Both the position numbers and the translations under genes were made by a program. Shown here piece by piece: positions 34,303-45,464 of a stretch of DNA of 64,000 bases. The notes under the pieces were generated by a model. That model searched no databases. It had not been told where the DNA came from and saw only the letters and a program-made list of their open reading frames with translations. Positions within the stretch are counted from its first letter, which is position 1, and every line of letters starts with the position of its first letter. The DNA comes from Babylonia areolata. Taxonomy: Eukaryota > Mollusca > Gastropoda > Neogastropoda > Buccinidae. The DNA lies in the NCBI RefSeq assembly GCF_041734735.1, contig NC_134878.1:13864640-13928639 (forward strand). The letters are read 5' to 3'.

Positions 34303-34697
34303 CAGGTATTTAGACGGGCGCAATAGCCGAGTGGTTAGAGTGGTTAAAGCGTTGGACTGTCAGTCTGAGGGTCCCGGGTTCGAATCACGGTGACGGCGCC
34401 TGGTGGGTAAAGGGTGGAGATTTTTACGATCTCCCAGGTCAACGTATGTGCAGACCTGCTAGTGCCTGAACCCCCTTCGTGTGTATATGCAAGCAGAAGA
34501 TCAAATACGCACGTTAAAGATCCTGTAATCCATGTCAGCGTTCGGTGGGTTATGGAAACAAGAACATACCCAGCATGCACACCCCCGAAAACGGAGTATG
34601 GCTGCCTACATGGCGGGGTAAAAACGGTCATACACGTAAAAGCCCACTTGTGTGCATACGAGTTAACGCAGAAGAAGAAGAAGAACAGGTATTTAGA
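34303..34697 (+). repeat. SINE-1 copy, full length with 12-bp TSD
   Basis: CAGGTATTTAGA flanks the element at 34303-34314 and 34686-34697; the element is 34315-34685. The tRNA-like head is CGGGCGCAATAGCCGAGTGG (A box partly duplicated: GTGGTTAGAGTGGTTAAAGC), with B box GGTTCGAATC at about 34378. The body includes ACGTTAAAGATCCTGTAATC and ends (GAA)n. The clean target duplication makes this the best reference copy here, probably the youngest. Confidence 0.95.
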
Positions 34698-35493
34698 AGA
34701 TACAAAGCCGATTTTCATTGTCACACTTAAAAACAATCACTGCACAACTAGCATTGCTTGACGGCTTTAGCTAAGTTGAAAACTGTGTTTCTGACACATC
34801 GTATTTGATTAAATATCTCTTTTGTGGGATCAGTAAACTACAAGAATTATATACTGACAGAAATGTCGCGATTCCATCTTTTAATCTATTCTATTTGTGT
34901 TTTCCTACGTCAAACTGATTTAAGTGTTTGTAATTTTCAGCGAGAAGCTCGTTAAAAACTGATCAGTTCATGTGACTTAAATTAAGATTATAAATTCATC
35001 TTAAATAATCAACACTTCATTTTATACTCATTAGAAAAGTGGTGTCGAGCTCTCAGTTTTGCGACCAATCCGATGTAAATCGGTTCAGGAATCATTTAGA
35101 AATATATCATTAAACACCTTGTAACAAACACAATTCTAGTCAAATTTAGCCAGAGCCCTTTTGTTTCACAGGCCACGCGGGCGTCATTGTAGTTCGTGTA
35201 ACTCGCATAAATAAACGGAGTAGGTGATGACTGATCTATATTGACCTTAAGGGTGTTGGCACCAACAAGTCGTTAAACTCCAATCTCTTCTGACTGATCA
35301 CTTTCACCTGAGCCTCTTTGTGGCTATAGTCTGTCACAGTGTGTGTCGCCCCAATGGCCAGGGTCTCGCCACATTACTATAAGTACCTATTGTGCTAGGA
35401 TAAGTTTAGTTTATCGCATGAGGAGGACATGCTGAGGAGTTTGCAGAAGCATCTCATCTTTGTGGCCTGTGGCCTCTTCTCTGTGATAGCTCA
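34698..35493. other. Unique sequence with a possible small exon
   Basis: No repeat match. An ATG at 35429 opens MLRSLQKHLIFVACGLFSVI and AQ, a signal-anchor-like hydrophobic start. It runs into the 3' end of a LINE at about 35494. It could be the first exon of a membrane protein or chance. Confidence 0.25.
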
Positions 35494-36950
35494 AATCAAA
35501 TCATGTTACTTATAGCCCAGCTGACCCCCAAAGGGCCATTTCATGGCTGCTAGTTTGGCTGTCAAATTCCATGACTCACAGAAATACAGATTACATTAGG
35601 AACGCATCAGTCTGATGGTGGGTTTTTTGTTGTTGTTGTTGGGGTTTTTTGGTTTGTTTTTTTTTGTTTTGTTTTTTTGTTTGTTTTTTGTTTGTTTGTT
35701 TTTGTTTTTTGTTGTTTTTTTTAGCTGAGTGTGAAATTTTCGTCACTTCAAATGGTTTTCAGTTTGCCAGTGTTGTTGTTTGTGCAGTTCTAGACATTTT
35801 TTTCTCAAGGAAGATGTTTAAGAGAGAAGGTGAGAGTAAACAGTTTTGCCTAACTCCCGAAAGTCACCCAAAACAATTTCCCTATGCTTCCAATAAAACA
35901 GACCACTGGTGGCCTTGTTGTATAAGTGATAGATGGCTCTGATCAGGTTGGTTGTGATATTGTACAATCTCACATGTATTGTCAAACGCCTTTTAGAAGT
36001 CCACAAAGACGTGGTAAATGTTATGCACCTATCGCTCAGTATTCAGAGATTGAAGATGTGCTCTATTGTACTGTGCGGAGCCTATCTTATACTCGTTGAC
36101 GATCTTCTCTGTTTGTGACCTCAGTGTGTTCAGCACGATCTTCACCATTCTTTTGATTGGATAGGAGATTAAGCTAACTGTGCAACAATTCTTACACATT
36201 TTTTGGTTTCCTTTCTTGGGGAGGGTGATGACCAGTGACTATGACCATGATGTGGGTCATCACCCTGTTTGCCAGATCTTGTTGCATGTCATGGTTTACC
36301 ATGGCTTACCATGGCTTTTCCTTCTCACTGGACCAGTTCTGCTGGGATGCTGTCCACTCCTTTCTCTTCTTCATTGATTTCAAGGCTGCTTGTACGTTTT
36401 TCATGAAGGAAGGGGTAGTTATCAGAATTTGTCGCAAGGAGGGACCTCCAGTACTTCCTCCATTGGATCTGTTGCTGGACAGATCTGAGCAGTTGTCTTT
36501 CTACCTCAGAATATCCTGGTCGTCTGAAGGGCAGTTCTCATCTGTGTCCTATGTGGTGGTAGTTTGACCTAGTTTTGTGCTGGTCAGGTCTTTGAACAGC
36601 TGGTATGCTTCCATTAATGTTCTTCTTCTTGAGGTTTTCTTCAATATCTCAGCATTGCTCTTCAAACAGGGTCTTTCCTTGCCTTTTTCATGCTTCTCCA
36701 TTTCCTGGGTGACTGTCTTTTACTGAATTGCTCCTTCTGTCTAGTTGTTCTCATCTCTGTTTGTTTGTTGCATACATCAAGGATGCCAGATGTGTCCCAC
36801 GGTCTGTTGACTGGTCAGTGTTTGCGGTCAGTGCTATGTTGATGTTGTCAATCAGTCTGTGTCATCCACAACGAGTATGGTTAGTGATGCAAAGGTCCTT
36901 CCTGTCACGGTTTGGAAGGCTTCTGGTACGTATTCATATACAAGTTCCAT
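35494..36950 (-). mobile_element. RTE-like LINE relic
   Basis: On the - strand the RT can be followed in pieces: VDSIPAELVQ, PQERKPKN, FVDFKKAFD (split by a frame change) and NLIRAIYHLYNKATSGLFYW. These parallel the IPKKG..YRTISLISHPSK..VDFKKAFD..LYDKATSAV series of RTE-type elements. The 3' end is GGGCTATAAGTAACATG plus (ATTTG)n at 35494. Many stops and frame changes; an old copy. The 5' part (36500-36950) is not clearly readable. Confidence 0.65.
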
Positions 36951-37409
36951 GAAGTTAATGGACAATTAATTTTCGAAACCAAGAATGACCCAAATACATG
37001 CACTGGGTATGACTGCCAGTCAGTGTGTACATGAAATGACTGAAAATGTTGGGATTCTCGCGAATGTCCCTTTAAACTGTATGGCAGAGATTGCACAGAT
37101 TTTCTGAACTGTTCAAAACGTGTAAAAATGAGTAAGACGAACACAACACTAGTAATTATTTTTATCTCGTACATACAAAACAACAATGCACATACTTACA
37201 TGAAACTGAAGACAGTGAGATCAAGAACGAGGACCTTACACACACGGATGTCCGGGGTAGGAGTAGATATAGGGACAGAGGTGGTTATTTGATATGGTAG
37301 AAAGTAAAGATTTACGGGTCAAACATTATTAACAAGCCCCCCCCTCCCCCCCCTCCAATTCTCCTCACCCCCATTCTGCACCCCTCCCAATATCCATTGT
37401 TCTGTCCAG
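36951..37409. other. Upstream of SLC37-like exon: intron end
   Basis: No gene seen. A C/T-rich tract (37337-37409) ending TTCTGTCCAG is a textbook polypyrimidine tract and 3' splice site, so an upstream non-coding or N-terminal exon is expected. I could not identify it. Confidence 0.55.
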
Positions 37410-39394
37410 GGAGCAAGCTGACCATGGGACACTGGACGATCTTCCACCCAACTGTGTTTTTCCTGACGTTCATCAGCTACGCCCTGTATCACATCGTCCG
37501 GAAAACACCAAGCTACGTGCAGAGCAGCCTCATCAGTGAGTGGACTCCTGCACCACAACACCGCGTTCTGGGGAACGCTGCGTCCAGGCACCAGAGCCTG
37601 TTCCAGGACAAACAGAGCGCCGAGGCCTTCATGGGGCTCCTCAACGCTGTATTCCTCTTTGTCTACGCTGTCGGCAACGTCGTCAGCGGCATGTTGGCGG
37701 ACCGCTTGGATCACCGCCTCTTCCTCACAGCCGGGATGATTCTGTCCGCTGTCGTCATGTTCGTCTTTGGCCCTGTGTTGGAGTGGACGCACAGTTATTC
37801 CCAAGCTGCCTACATTGTGTTGGAGGTCCTCAGCGCCCTGTTTCAGTCCACAGGCTGGCCCTGTCTGGTGCCTGTCATGGTCACCTGGTTCAACAAGCGG
37901 AGCAGGGGGTACCTGTTGGGTCTGTGGAGTTCCTCGCCTTCTGTGGGCAGCATTTTGGGAGCGCTAATCGTGTCCTCGGTGGTGGTGAACGGCTACGAGT
38001 ATGCTTTTGTTCTGACATCCAGTATGTTGCTAGCTGGGGGTGTCCTCGTCTTTTTTGGCCTCGTCACCTCCCCTCATGAAGTCGGCTGGACAATGTCAGC
38101 TGATGATGATGATGATGATGATGGTGCTCATGACGATGACGATGAATTACTTCCAAATGGTGAAAGACAAAAACTGCTTGGAAAAAGAGCACTTTCATAC
38201 CAAACAGGTATATCACATACATCGTACAGGTCTGATCGCAACTGCATTGAAAGAACATGTTCCAGTGAGCACATGTTTAGCAGTAGTAAGTTGAAAGGAT
38301 TCAACCCAGCTGTTGGATATCAAGACAACATACCTCATCTTTCAAATGAGACAACATTTTCATTCACTCCACAAAATGCACAACCTGCTGCAGATTATGT
38401 TACCACTGGAACAGATGTGGATGTTCAAACTGAACAAAGACATTCCGATGATGGAGGTGACAATGGCCTTAAAAGACACCGCAGCGAAAAACATTTTCCT
38501 GGTGGAAAGCATCAGAACGATTCACTTCTGACTGTAAAACCACCCAAGGATGAAAAGCTGGTACCAAAATACGAACGCTGTCAGAAAGATGGCAGTGATG
38601 TCAGTCATGAGGACGAGCTGTTCACAATCGAAACCTCCGAGGACTCTGAACCCGACCTCAGTTTCAAAAACGATCTGAGACCGAAAGAGAAACTACAACA
38701 AACACCAGCAGAACAACACAGCAAAGACATGAGCCCAACACCCAAAGCGATCAGCTTCTTAGGAGCGCTTCTCTTGCCCGGCGTGATTTCTTATTCTCTG
38801 TGCTTCTTCTTCTTAAAGCTCGTGATCTACGTCTTCTTCTTTTGGCTACCCTTTTATCTGGCTTCCTCCTATGGCTGGAAAGAGAGCACAGCAGACAGGC
38901 TGTCCTTGTGGTACGACGTGGGTGGAATTACAGGAGCTACCGTAAACGCCTTCCTGATGAGTCGACTGAATAAATCTGCAATGATCATGACTCCCATGAT
39001 GGTCGCGAGCCTTCCTATGATGTACGTGTACGGGGTGCTCCGGGTAGGTCAGGACATGACCGTCAACGCTGTCCTGCTTTTCTGTCAAGGAGGTCTTCTC
39101 AACGGCATAGGCAACTTCCTGTCCGCGGCAGTGTCCGCGGACCTCAGCCAGCAAGAGGCCCTACAGACCAGCGCCAAGTCCATGTCCACCGTGACCGGCA
39201 TTCTGGAAGCGTCTGGCACTGTGGGCGCCGCTCTGGGCCAGTTTGTGGTTCCCTATCTCAATGCCGCTTTCGGATGGGACGGGGTTTTCTACTTTCTGAT
39301 GGCATCGATTTGCCTCAGTATTGCGGCTATTCTGCCTGTCCTCGTGTCTGAAGTGAAGGAAGTTGTGGGAAATCGTAGGAAAACTCCAGATTGA
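37410..39394 (+). CDS. SLC37-family sugar-phosphate/phosphate exchanger, large 3' exon
   Basis: Major-facilitator antiporter exchanging a sugar phosphate (glucose-6-phosphate or glycerol-3-phosphate class) for phosphate, normally in the ER membrane. Starting from Met at 37424 it has 656 residues; splicing at 37409 could extend it. Family blocks: TM1 FLTFISYALYHIVRKTPSYV; FVYAVGNVVSGMLADRLDHR; TGWPCLVPVMVTWFNKRSRG and YLLGLWSSSPSVGSILGALI, the SLC37 counterpart of TGWPSVV..GNWFGKGKRG; second half FFWLPFYLASSYG, YDVGGITGATVNAF, NGIGNFLSAAVSADLS and GTVGAALGQFVVPYLNA. The loop between TM6 and TM7 (about residues 216-440) is some 225 residues, far longer than in human paralogues. It is hydrophilic, starts with a run of seven Asp and uses more A/T-rich codons. 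The C-terminus ends VVGNRRKTPD. Which paralogue (A1-A4) is uncertain; A1/A2/A3 fit better than A4. Intact frame and TGA at 39392. Confidence 0.93.
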
Positions 39395-39470
39395 GTTTGC
39401 GTGGCTGACACACAAAAATGCACTCTTGTAGTCAAACACATCTCTTATTTCTGACAATACAAAAGCAGGG

Positions 39471-39476
39471 AATAAA
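39471..39476 (+). terminator. Poly(A) signal of SLC37-like gene
   Basis: AATAAA 77 bases after the stop codon, in AT-rich sequence with a T-run just downstream (39481). A short 3' UTR fits. Confidence 0.6.
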
Positions 39477-39479
39477 TTG

Positions 39480-40100
39480 GGTTTTTTTCAGTCAATGTAA
39501 TTTGACAAAGTTAAAAAAAAACACCTTTGAATCTGGAGCAGAGACAGGATAACGAAAGTGAAAACAAATAACTCCCCAATCATTGCCATTACCAAGAAGG
39601 ACAATAGTTAAACAATTGTCTGTGGGTGAATTCACACAAACTCTCCAGTCTCTGAATAAAGAATCTGCGCCTGGTACAGACACATTAAGTTTTCGTTCTA
39701 CCTTCGCTTCGAGAAAATATCAACAGTGTGTTGCTCCGGTTGCAGAATATCATCTGTCCAAAACATCATTACCTTATTCATTTTACACAGTCTGTTGCTT
39801 GAAGATCCTAAACTGGGCTGACATAACACTATTATACAGGTCACGTTGAGATACACAGATTGTAACTGTATAAAGCTCTTGCAAAACATCCATGAAATAT
39901 TAAAAGACACGATCGATGATAATGAAATTGAACACAATGTTAAAGACAGAAACATACCTTCTCACTTCATGCTTATTGTTGACGCCCAAGACTACTGTGT
40001 GTGTGAAGGGGAACTCAGAAAAGCACAACAGCTTGCTCTTTGTGGGCCCATTCTACTTGACCAACCAGATCGAAACGAGGCCACGAAACAGGTTAAAGAA
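39480..40100. other. Intergenic, no firm gene
   Basis: A + frame at 39583-39849 contains LQSLNKESAPGTD, faintly like the (A/S)PGPD block of LINE RTs, but nothing around it supports this. Otherwise unexplained. Confidence 0.3.
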
Positions 40101-40250
40101 ACGGCCATGGTAGAATCGGTTAGACATTGGACTTCTGGTCCAGTGTTGACCAGTGATCAGAGTTCGGGGCCACCTTTGGGTATGGTGTTGTGTTCCTCAC
40201 AAAGGCACTTTACTGTGGTTTCCTAGCTCCATCCAGGCTATGGGGTTGTT
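40101..40250 (+). repeat. tRNA-derived SINE remnant (SINE-4)
   Basis: GGCCATGGTAGAATCGGTTA and GACATTGGACTTCTGGTCCA resemble a tRNA 5' half, and GATCAGAGTTCGGGGCC is a decayed B box. TTCCTAGCTCCATCCAGGC follows. Single copy here. Confidence 0.55.
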
Positions 40251-40261
40251 ACATACTAAAA

Positions 40262-40430
40262 TACTGCTACTACTTCTACGACTACTACTGTAACCAATAA
40301 TGATGATACTACTACTACCAAAATACTAATACTACTGTTAGTGTTTCTACTACTACTACTACGACTACTACTACCGAAATACTACTGTTAGTGTTTCTAC
40401 TACTACGACGACGACTACTTACGATAATAC
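40262..40430. repeat. (CTA)n microsatellite
   Basis: Imperfect ACTACTACT runs in three blocks with an internal duplication (ACTGTTAGTGTTTCTACTAC occurs at about 40334 and 40383). Confidence 0.85.
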
Positions 40431-41022
40431 ATACAAGGGTACACAACTTCAAGCTAAAACTGCTTGCAATCAGGAATATTTCTGGCTGTGAATGTAGGTA
40501 TACGTTATTTACTTCTGTGCAGGCCGACGCATTTTTCTGCTTTGTTGTTCTGCATTTCTTGTTTGACGAATTTAACATATTCTTTAAAAAGTAAAATAAT
40601 TAAACATTTAGGCAAATCAGTATGGATCAACACTAAAGAAGGCATGTATGTGATTCAGCAAAACCCTTTAGCGGACCACTGTAATGATCAGTTGAATCAA
40701 ACAACCGTTTCCAATGTACTTTCATTGATAAACACCTTTCTGTCAGTGTATTACTGTTTGAATGAGCTGGTCTGGGAACTTATTTGAAATGTTCTTATTC
40801 ACTATATCCCCGTCAGAATGGGCCATGGCCTGCTCTGAATAAACTTTGAGTACAGAGACTGTGTTGTCAGTACATTTAAGTACATCACGGAAGGCATAGT
40901 AGGCCACATAATTATGCTTGCAAAAAAAGAAAGAAAAAAGAAACCAGTGTTTGCATTTTTGTTTGTTTCTATTTGTTTGCTTGCTTTATCTAACCAAAGC
41001 TGTAAATCTGGTGTGTAAGAGG
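40431..41022. other. Intergenic, no gene seen
   Basis: AT-rich sequence. AATAAACTTTGAGTACAG at about 40840 resembles a retroposon end, but I cannot place it in a family. Confidence 0.45.
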
Positions 41023-41640
41023 GTTATGATAATGATCATAATAATGGAAACTTTCTGAGCGATTTCCTCGATTACAGGGGTCTCAAAGCTCTTTTCAATT
41101 AACATTAAACACACACGCAATAACAAACAAAGGGAAGAAGAAAAAAAATAATGATTCAACGCACAAAAACATAAAACAGATTCAAGGACGACGCCTATTA
41201 CATTAGTTAATCACAGAGAGAGAGAGAGAGAGAGAGAGAGATAGTCTGCATGGCTCATTACTGAATGTCATTGGAAAGAGATGGAAGGTCTATGCATAGG
41301 CGTTTTGAAAAAGATGTGACCAGTTGTAAAAGATTGAAATGAGGGAGAGTGGCGAAGATCGTGAGGTAAACTGTTAGATGGAGCTGAATGAGAAAAGGAA
41401 GAATCGCCGAAGGATCGGGTTTTAACACGAGGAGCGAGTCGCCGCCGTGAATCGGAAGATGATCCGAGTTGTCCTGTCCTGAGGGTGTGTAGGTTTGAAT
41501 GACTTCTCTCAGATACGGAGGGGCAGCACCCGAAATGGAGTTGAAAGTGAGAATTGCGACTTTATACTGAATACGGGCAGAAAATTGGTAACCATTGCAG
41601 AAGATGAGTGATATTGGGTTACCTCTTTACTGTGTTGTCT
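41023..41640 (-). mobile_element. CR1/L2-like LINE, C-terminal fragment
   Basis: The - strand frames read GYQFSARIQYKVAILTFNSI, SGAAPPYLREVIQTYTPSGQ, then after a frame change RRRLAPRVKTRSFGDSSFSH and NSLPHDLRHSPSFQSF. These are the end of a CR1-like RT protein. The 3' UTR includes GAGCTTTGAGACCCCTGTAA and ends in an ATTATTATGATCATTATC tail. 5'-truncated. A (GA)n lies within at 41216-41240. Confidence 0.85.
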
Positions 41641-41995
41641 GTTCGTGGATTTGATGGAGCCTTTCAAAGCATCTGACAGTCTTAGATCCCGCCTGTAACT
41701 GCATACGTTTCTCTTCAGTTATGAAAATACCGTATTACACTACCCCTCTTTTTATATTGCAGCCAGACGTAGAAATATTTGTTAATTAACATTCACGTGT
41801 TACTGTCTGTGCCCATAGCGACAAGGCTATAAGTTTATATACGTTTTGTTCACAAATTGAAGCTGTATGCAACACCTGCATGGATGGACCTCATCGCATG
41901 AGTGTGTGTGTGTGTGTGTGTGCGCGCGCGCGCGTCTGTGTGTGTGTACCTGTCTGAATGTGCGACTGTGTGTGTTTCACAAATATTGTTTAAAA
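41641..41995. other. Spacer with (GT)n/(CG)n
   Basis: Nothing coding. (GT)n and GCGCGCGCG at 41902-41948. Confidence 0.5.
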
Positions 41996-43138
41996 TAGAA
42001 ACTAGTGGTTAATGTGAAGAAAACTAAAGTGATGATATTTAATTCTACAAAAAAGCTAAAGCCTGTTTTTAAGTTTGGTGATGCATGTTTGGATGTTGTC
42101 GATTCTTTTAGATATCTTGGTATCTTAATTTAGTAGAAACGGAACTTTTTGCAAAGCTAAAAAAATGATTTATGAACAAGCTCAAAAAGCTATGTTTTCG
42201 TTACTTCAGTCAGCCAGAAATCAAGATTTACCTTTACATATCGTTCTGGACATCTACCAGTCTATGATTGTTCCTATTTTGTTGTATGGTGCAGAAATAT
42301 GGGGTTATGAAAATATAGATATACTTGAAAAATTAGAATTGAAATTTTTGAAACGCTTGTTCAAACTAAACAGGAATACTATGAGCCAAATTGTTTATGG
42401 AGAAACTGATATTTATCCAATTAGTGTGTTAGTGAAAATGAGATTAGTTCGATTTTGGACCAGCTTAGTGATATCAAACACAGAAAAATATTCTGGGAAA
42501 GTATATTTGGTATTACCTGATTTATATCGAAATGGTATTTATTCTTCAAAATGGATGATTTGTATCAGACAAATTTTAATAGAAACAGGGTATGACTGTG
42601 TTTGGGATGCTTAATTCTTCTTAGAGAGGGAATCTTTCTGCAAGAATGTCAACATTGAGAGATAGTTTTCAAAACTATAGAGACATGCTCCAGAGGCGAG
42701 TAGTAAATGTTTGTTTTATCGAAATTTCAAAGGTGGATTAGGTAGAGGAAAAATATATGTCAAATGCCTGATAAAGTAGTAATCATAAGCTGGAAATAGA
42801 AACAGGGAGAAAACAAAGGCACACCACGAGAGTTACGGCTTTGTAAGGTTTGTAACACGTCTGTGATTGGGGATTTTTCTTCTTCTTCTTCCTCGTTCGC
42901 CTCCCATTAGATGAGCAGCCCGGTGTCCTCGATGAAGGCTGCCGTCCGTCGCAGCTCCTCCAGGGTGCCGTACAGTTTGGCTTCCACTGCTGTCGGTGTT
43001 GGCCAGTACTCCTCCTGGATGGTGCATGCGTCCTACAGTCTTGTGTCATTGAGGATGAATTTCATTTTATTATGGAATGCCCCAATTATGATCAGTTACG
43101 AAATAGATATGTTACTAAAAAATATTTGTCTCCAAAAT
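41996..43138 (+). mobile_element. LINE RT C-terminal half, split by another LINE end
   Basis: VNVKKTKVMIFNSTKKLKPV and DSFRYLGI open it, then the intact frame 42165-42614 (LPLHIVLDIYQSMIVPILLY, GAEIWGYENIDILEKLELKF, LKRLFKLN). Further on come RELRLCKVCNTSVI (to about 42873) and, beyond a 170-bp insert, VIEDEFHFIMECPNYDQLRN and RYVTKKYL, the Cys/His-rich end. Resembles the 8.7-10.8 kb element in layout. 5'-truncated with a few stops. Copy B of the hairpin family follows at 43147. Confidence 0.82.
42874..43041 (-). mobile_element. 5'-truncated LINE end inserted in another LINE
   Basis: The - strand encodes the C-terminus EEYWPTPTAVEAKLYGTLEE and LRRTAAFIEDTGLLI-stop, then TGGGAGGCGAACGAGG and a (GAA)n tail at the 42874 side. 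The host LINE's Cys/His region is interrupted here. GTCTGTGATTGGGGA (42859) and GTCTTGTGTCATTGAGGA (43038) look like a diverged target duplication. Confidence 0.8.
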
Positions 43139-43146
43139 CGGTTTTT

Positions 43147-44868
43147 GACTCACTTGTGTAAACATAGTGAGTCCATGTTTTAACCCGGTGTTCGGTTGTC
43201 TCTGTGTGTGTGTGTGTGTCCGTGGTAACTTTAACATTGACATTTTCTCTGCAAATACTTTGCCAGCTGACACCAAATTAGGCATAAAAATAGGAAAAAT
43301 TCAGTTCTTTACAGTCATCTTGTTTAAAACAATATTGCACCTCTGTGATAGGCACAAAAAAAAGCCTAATTATAAGCAAACTGCATTTACTGTTATATTT
43401 TTTGTATTCTCTAAACTTGGCACTTTGATCTGATATTCGACACAACAACAAAAGCAGTCATTATTATCATTTTTTGTTCAAACAGGAACTTCTTTTGATA
43501 GGCATTGAAGTTTTATTTATTTTGCAAACGTTTTGGTGCAGATAGTAAAAAAGGGAAATTACTCTGTAATTAATGCTAGGGGACTTAATTTGCTTTAAAC
43601 TTATCTTTCTCATCTTAAACATTACATTTTGAAATTATACTCAATACATAAAAAGCGTGTGTGTTTTACTCTCAGTGTACAGTGATTTCACTATGCTCAT
43701 TCGCCCACATGGTCTTTTTCGGAAAATACTCAAATCAATACGAGTGGACTTTACAGATCTATTGGCTGAGCCCTGAAGGTCATGGGCAAAAATCAATTGC
43801 ATACACATATTTATACACATTCAAAGCGCGTGCTCATATTCTTCGCGAACGCGAACGACGCCATTTTGTTTCAAGTTGTTGTCCTGCCCGTTCAATCCTA
43901 TATTCAGTGGACAATACACGATAACATGTGATGGAAAGTTGGAGAAGGAGACCGTTAAATATTTATTCAAAGAAAGATTTGTGAACGCCTCATCACTTAC
44001 TGGATTATGCCACAAACTGCCATAAAAATATCCACAGAATCAGTCGGAATTCACAGTTAAAAATTGTTAATACCCTTGAATTGATCACGATGAAACGAAA
44101 AAATTTCCAGTCTGGACTTTTCTCAAAAGTGAAGCCCTTTTCACTTCATACGACGTTTAGAAGTACTTGTACTTGGCTCTACATGTTATTAGTTTAACAA
44201 AATATTAAATTTCCATATCAACTTTAAAACTATAAAACTAGAATGAACATAAAAGAGAAATTGAATCGATAGTGGCGTACTACATTCCCGGCGGGTGCAA
44301 CTAAACTTGTACATCTATCTAGATCTAGAGAAAACGGCTAAATGTTGCAGTGTGATTGCGGTGATAGCCACGTCTCCTTTACCGCGGACTTAAAAAGAAT
44401 TTTTTATTGCCCTTAACTCACTCAGTACGGCCAGTCCTCTCTTCTCCTCTACACAGACCCCTCGGATGTCCAGTGGGTGTCTGAATGACCCAGCCTTTAG
44501 CTTCCGTCGTCAGAATTGTGGTATTCTTTATCAACATTCACGTCTTCAGTATAAGAGCCTTCCGCTTGCAATATTTTGATGATGGTAATTGGGGTGAAAC
44601 GCTGTTAACGTCGTCTCTTTCGCCGTTCGTATGGAAAGAGTTAAAGATTTTTTGAATGCCCAAGATACACCAGAATACCGCACCGTTCTCACTGCAAATA
44701 CCGCAATTGATTTATCGCCCTTTAAAAAAGTATGTTCAAATATTAAATTTTAGAACGTCAGTTAAGGAGCCACGATAGTGTAATGGATAAGACAGTTTCT
44801 TCTCACCCGAACACGCGGGGTTCGAATCTGGTTAGGACTTCTTCTTTTTTCTTTTTAACCCGAAGCTT
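43147..44868 (+). mobile_element. Hairpin-ended repeat family, copy B
   Basis: GACTCACTTGTGTAAACA and TAGTGAGTCCATG start it. It then follows copy A for about 1.5 kb at high identity (for example TTGCACCTCTGTGATAGGCA, CTCATTCGCCCACATGGTCT). A 224-bp MITE interrupts it at 44417-44640. The right end is missing: after AACCCGAAGCTTTA it passes into SINE-2. No coding capacity. Confidence 0.85.
44413..44644. mobile_element. TTAA-targeting MITE, copy 1 (in copy B)
   Basis: 224 bp (44417-44640) between direct TTAA repeats at 44413 and 44641. The ends are inverted: CTCACTCAGTACGGC and, on the other strand, CTCTTTCCATACGAACGGC. Copy A carries the uninterrupted site (GCCCTTAAAGATTTTTTG, TTAA at 12093-12096), so the insertion and its TTAA duplication are visible directly. 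piggyBac-type target choice; no coding. Confidence 0.93.
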
Positions 44869-44869
44869 T

Positions 44870-45053
44870 ACGGGACCTCGATTTATCGTCTCATCCGAAT
44901 GACTAGCGTCCAGACCACCACTCAAGGTCTAGTGGAGGGGGAGAAAAAATCGGCGGCTGAGCCGTGATTCGAACCAGCGCGCTCATGATTCTCTCGCTTC
45001 CTTGGCGGACGCGTTACCTTAGACCATCTCTCCACACTCTAGGCCATCACTCG
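44870..45053 (-). repeat. SINE-2 5' half
   Basis: On the - strand: head with AGAGATGGTCTAAGGTAACG, GGTTCGAATCACGG (B box), GCCGATTTTTTCTCCCCC and GACCTTGAGTGGTGGTCTGG, to GAGGTCCCG. It breaks off where copy B begins. A second piece of the head (TAGAGTG) lies at its right border. Confidence 0.8.
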
Positions 45054-45464
45054 AATGTCGCCTCAAAACATTCCAAAATCTTCCACACACCTAGTCCGCG
45101 TACGTCTCGAGTACAATCAGTTGTAACCACCATCATCAGATCTCGGGACACGTAAGTGGTCCTGTCTACCTGACGAACCATGAGATTTGTTGGATTCACG
45201 TTAGCCAGCAGCAAAATAGCTCAAACAAGAACAGTTTGTGGTGCGTTTGCAAGCACAAGAGGCACCGTTGCGCGCTCTAGGCGAGAAGTGTTTTGAATCG
45301 TTTCTTTCATCACGCATGATTTCGTAGCGTAGCCACTTGAGGAAATGTGTTCGTCAGTTTCCTGGGGTTTTTCTTTCTCAGATTTTCCTGCAGTTGTATG
45401 TCACATGCATCTTCTTACATATGGTTACACAAACACACACTGACACCTCCACATACATACAGAA
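45054..45464. other. Intergenic, no gene seen
   Basis: Unique-looking sequence; no family recognised. Confidence 0.4.

Noticed and set aside
34315-34390. Functional tRNA genes at SINE heads (also 5740-5812, 16224-16300, 27161-27215, 45465-45540)
   Set aside because: A and B boxes are present, but the acceptor stems do not close and the same body and tail follow in each copy. They are SINEs.
37397-37423. Translation start upstream of 37424 in the SLC37-like gene
   Set aside because: There is no ATG at 37397 (the codon is TTG), and the sequence up to 37409 is a polypyrimidine tract ending in CAG, so it is intron.
39583-39849. LINE RT fragment (SAPGTD motif)
   Set aside because: Only one weak motif, with no neighbouring RT block on either side. 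Listed as intergenic.
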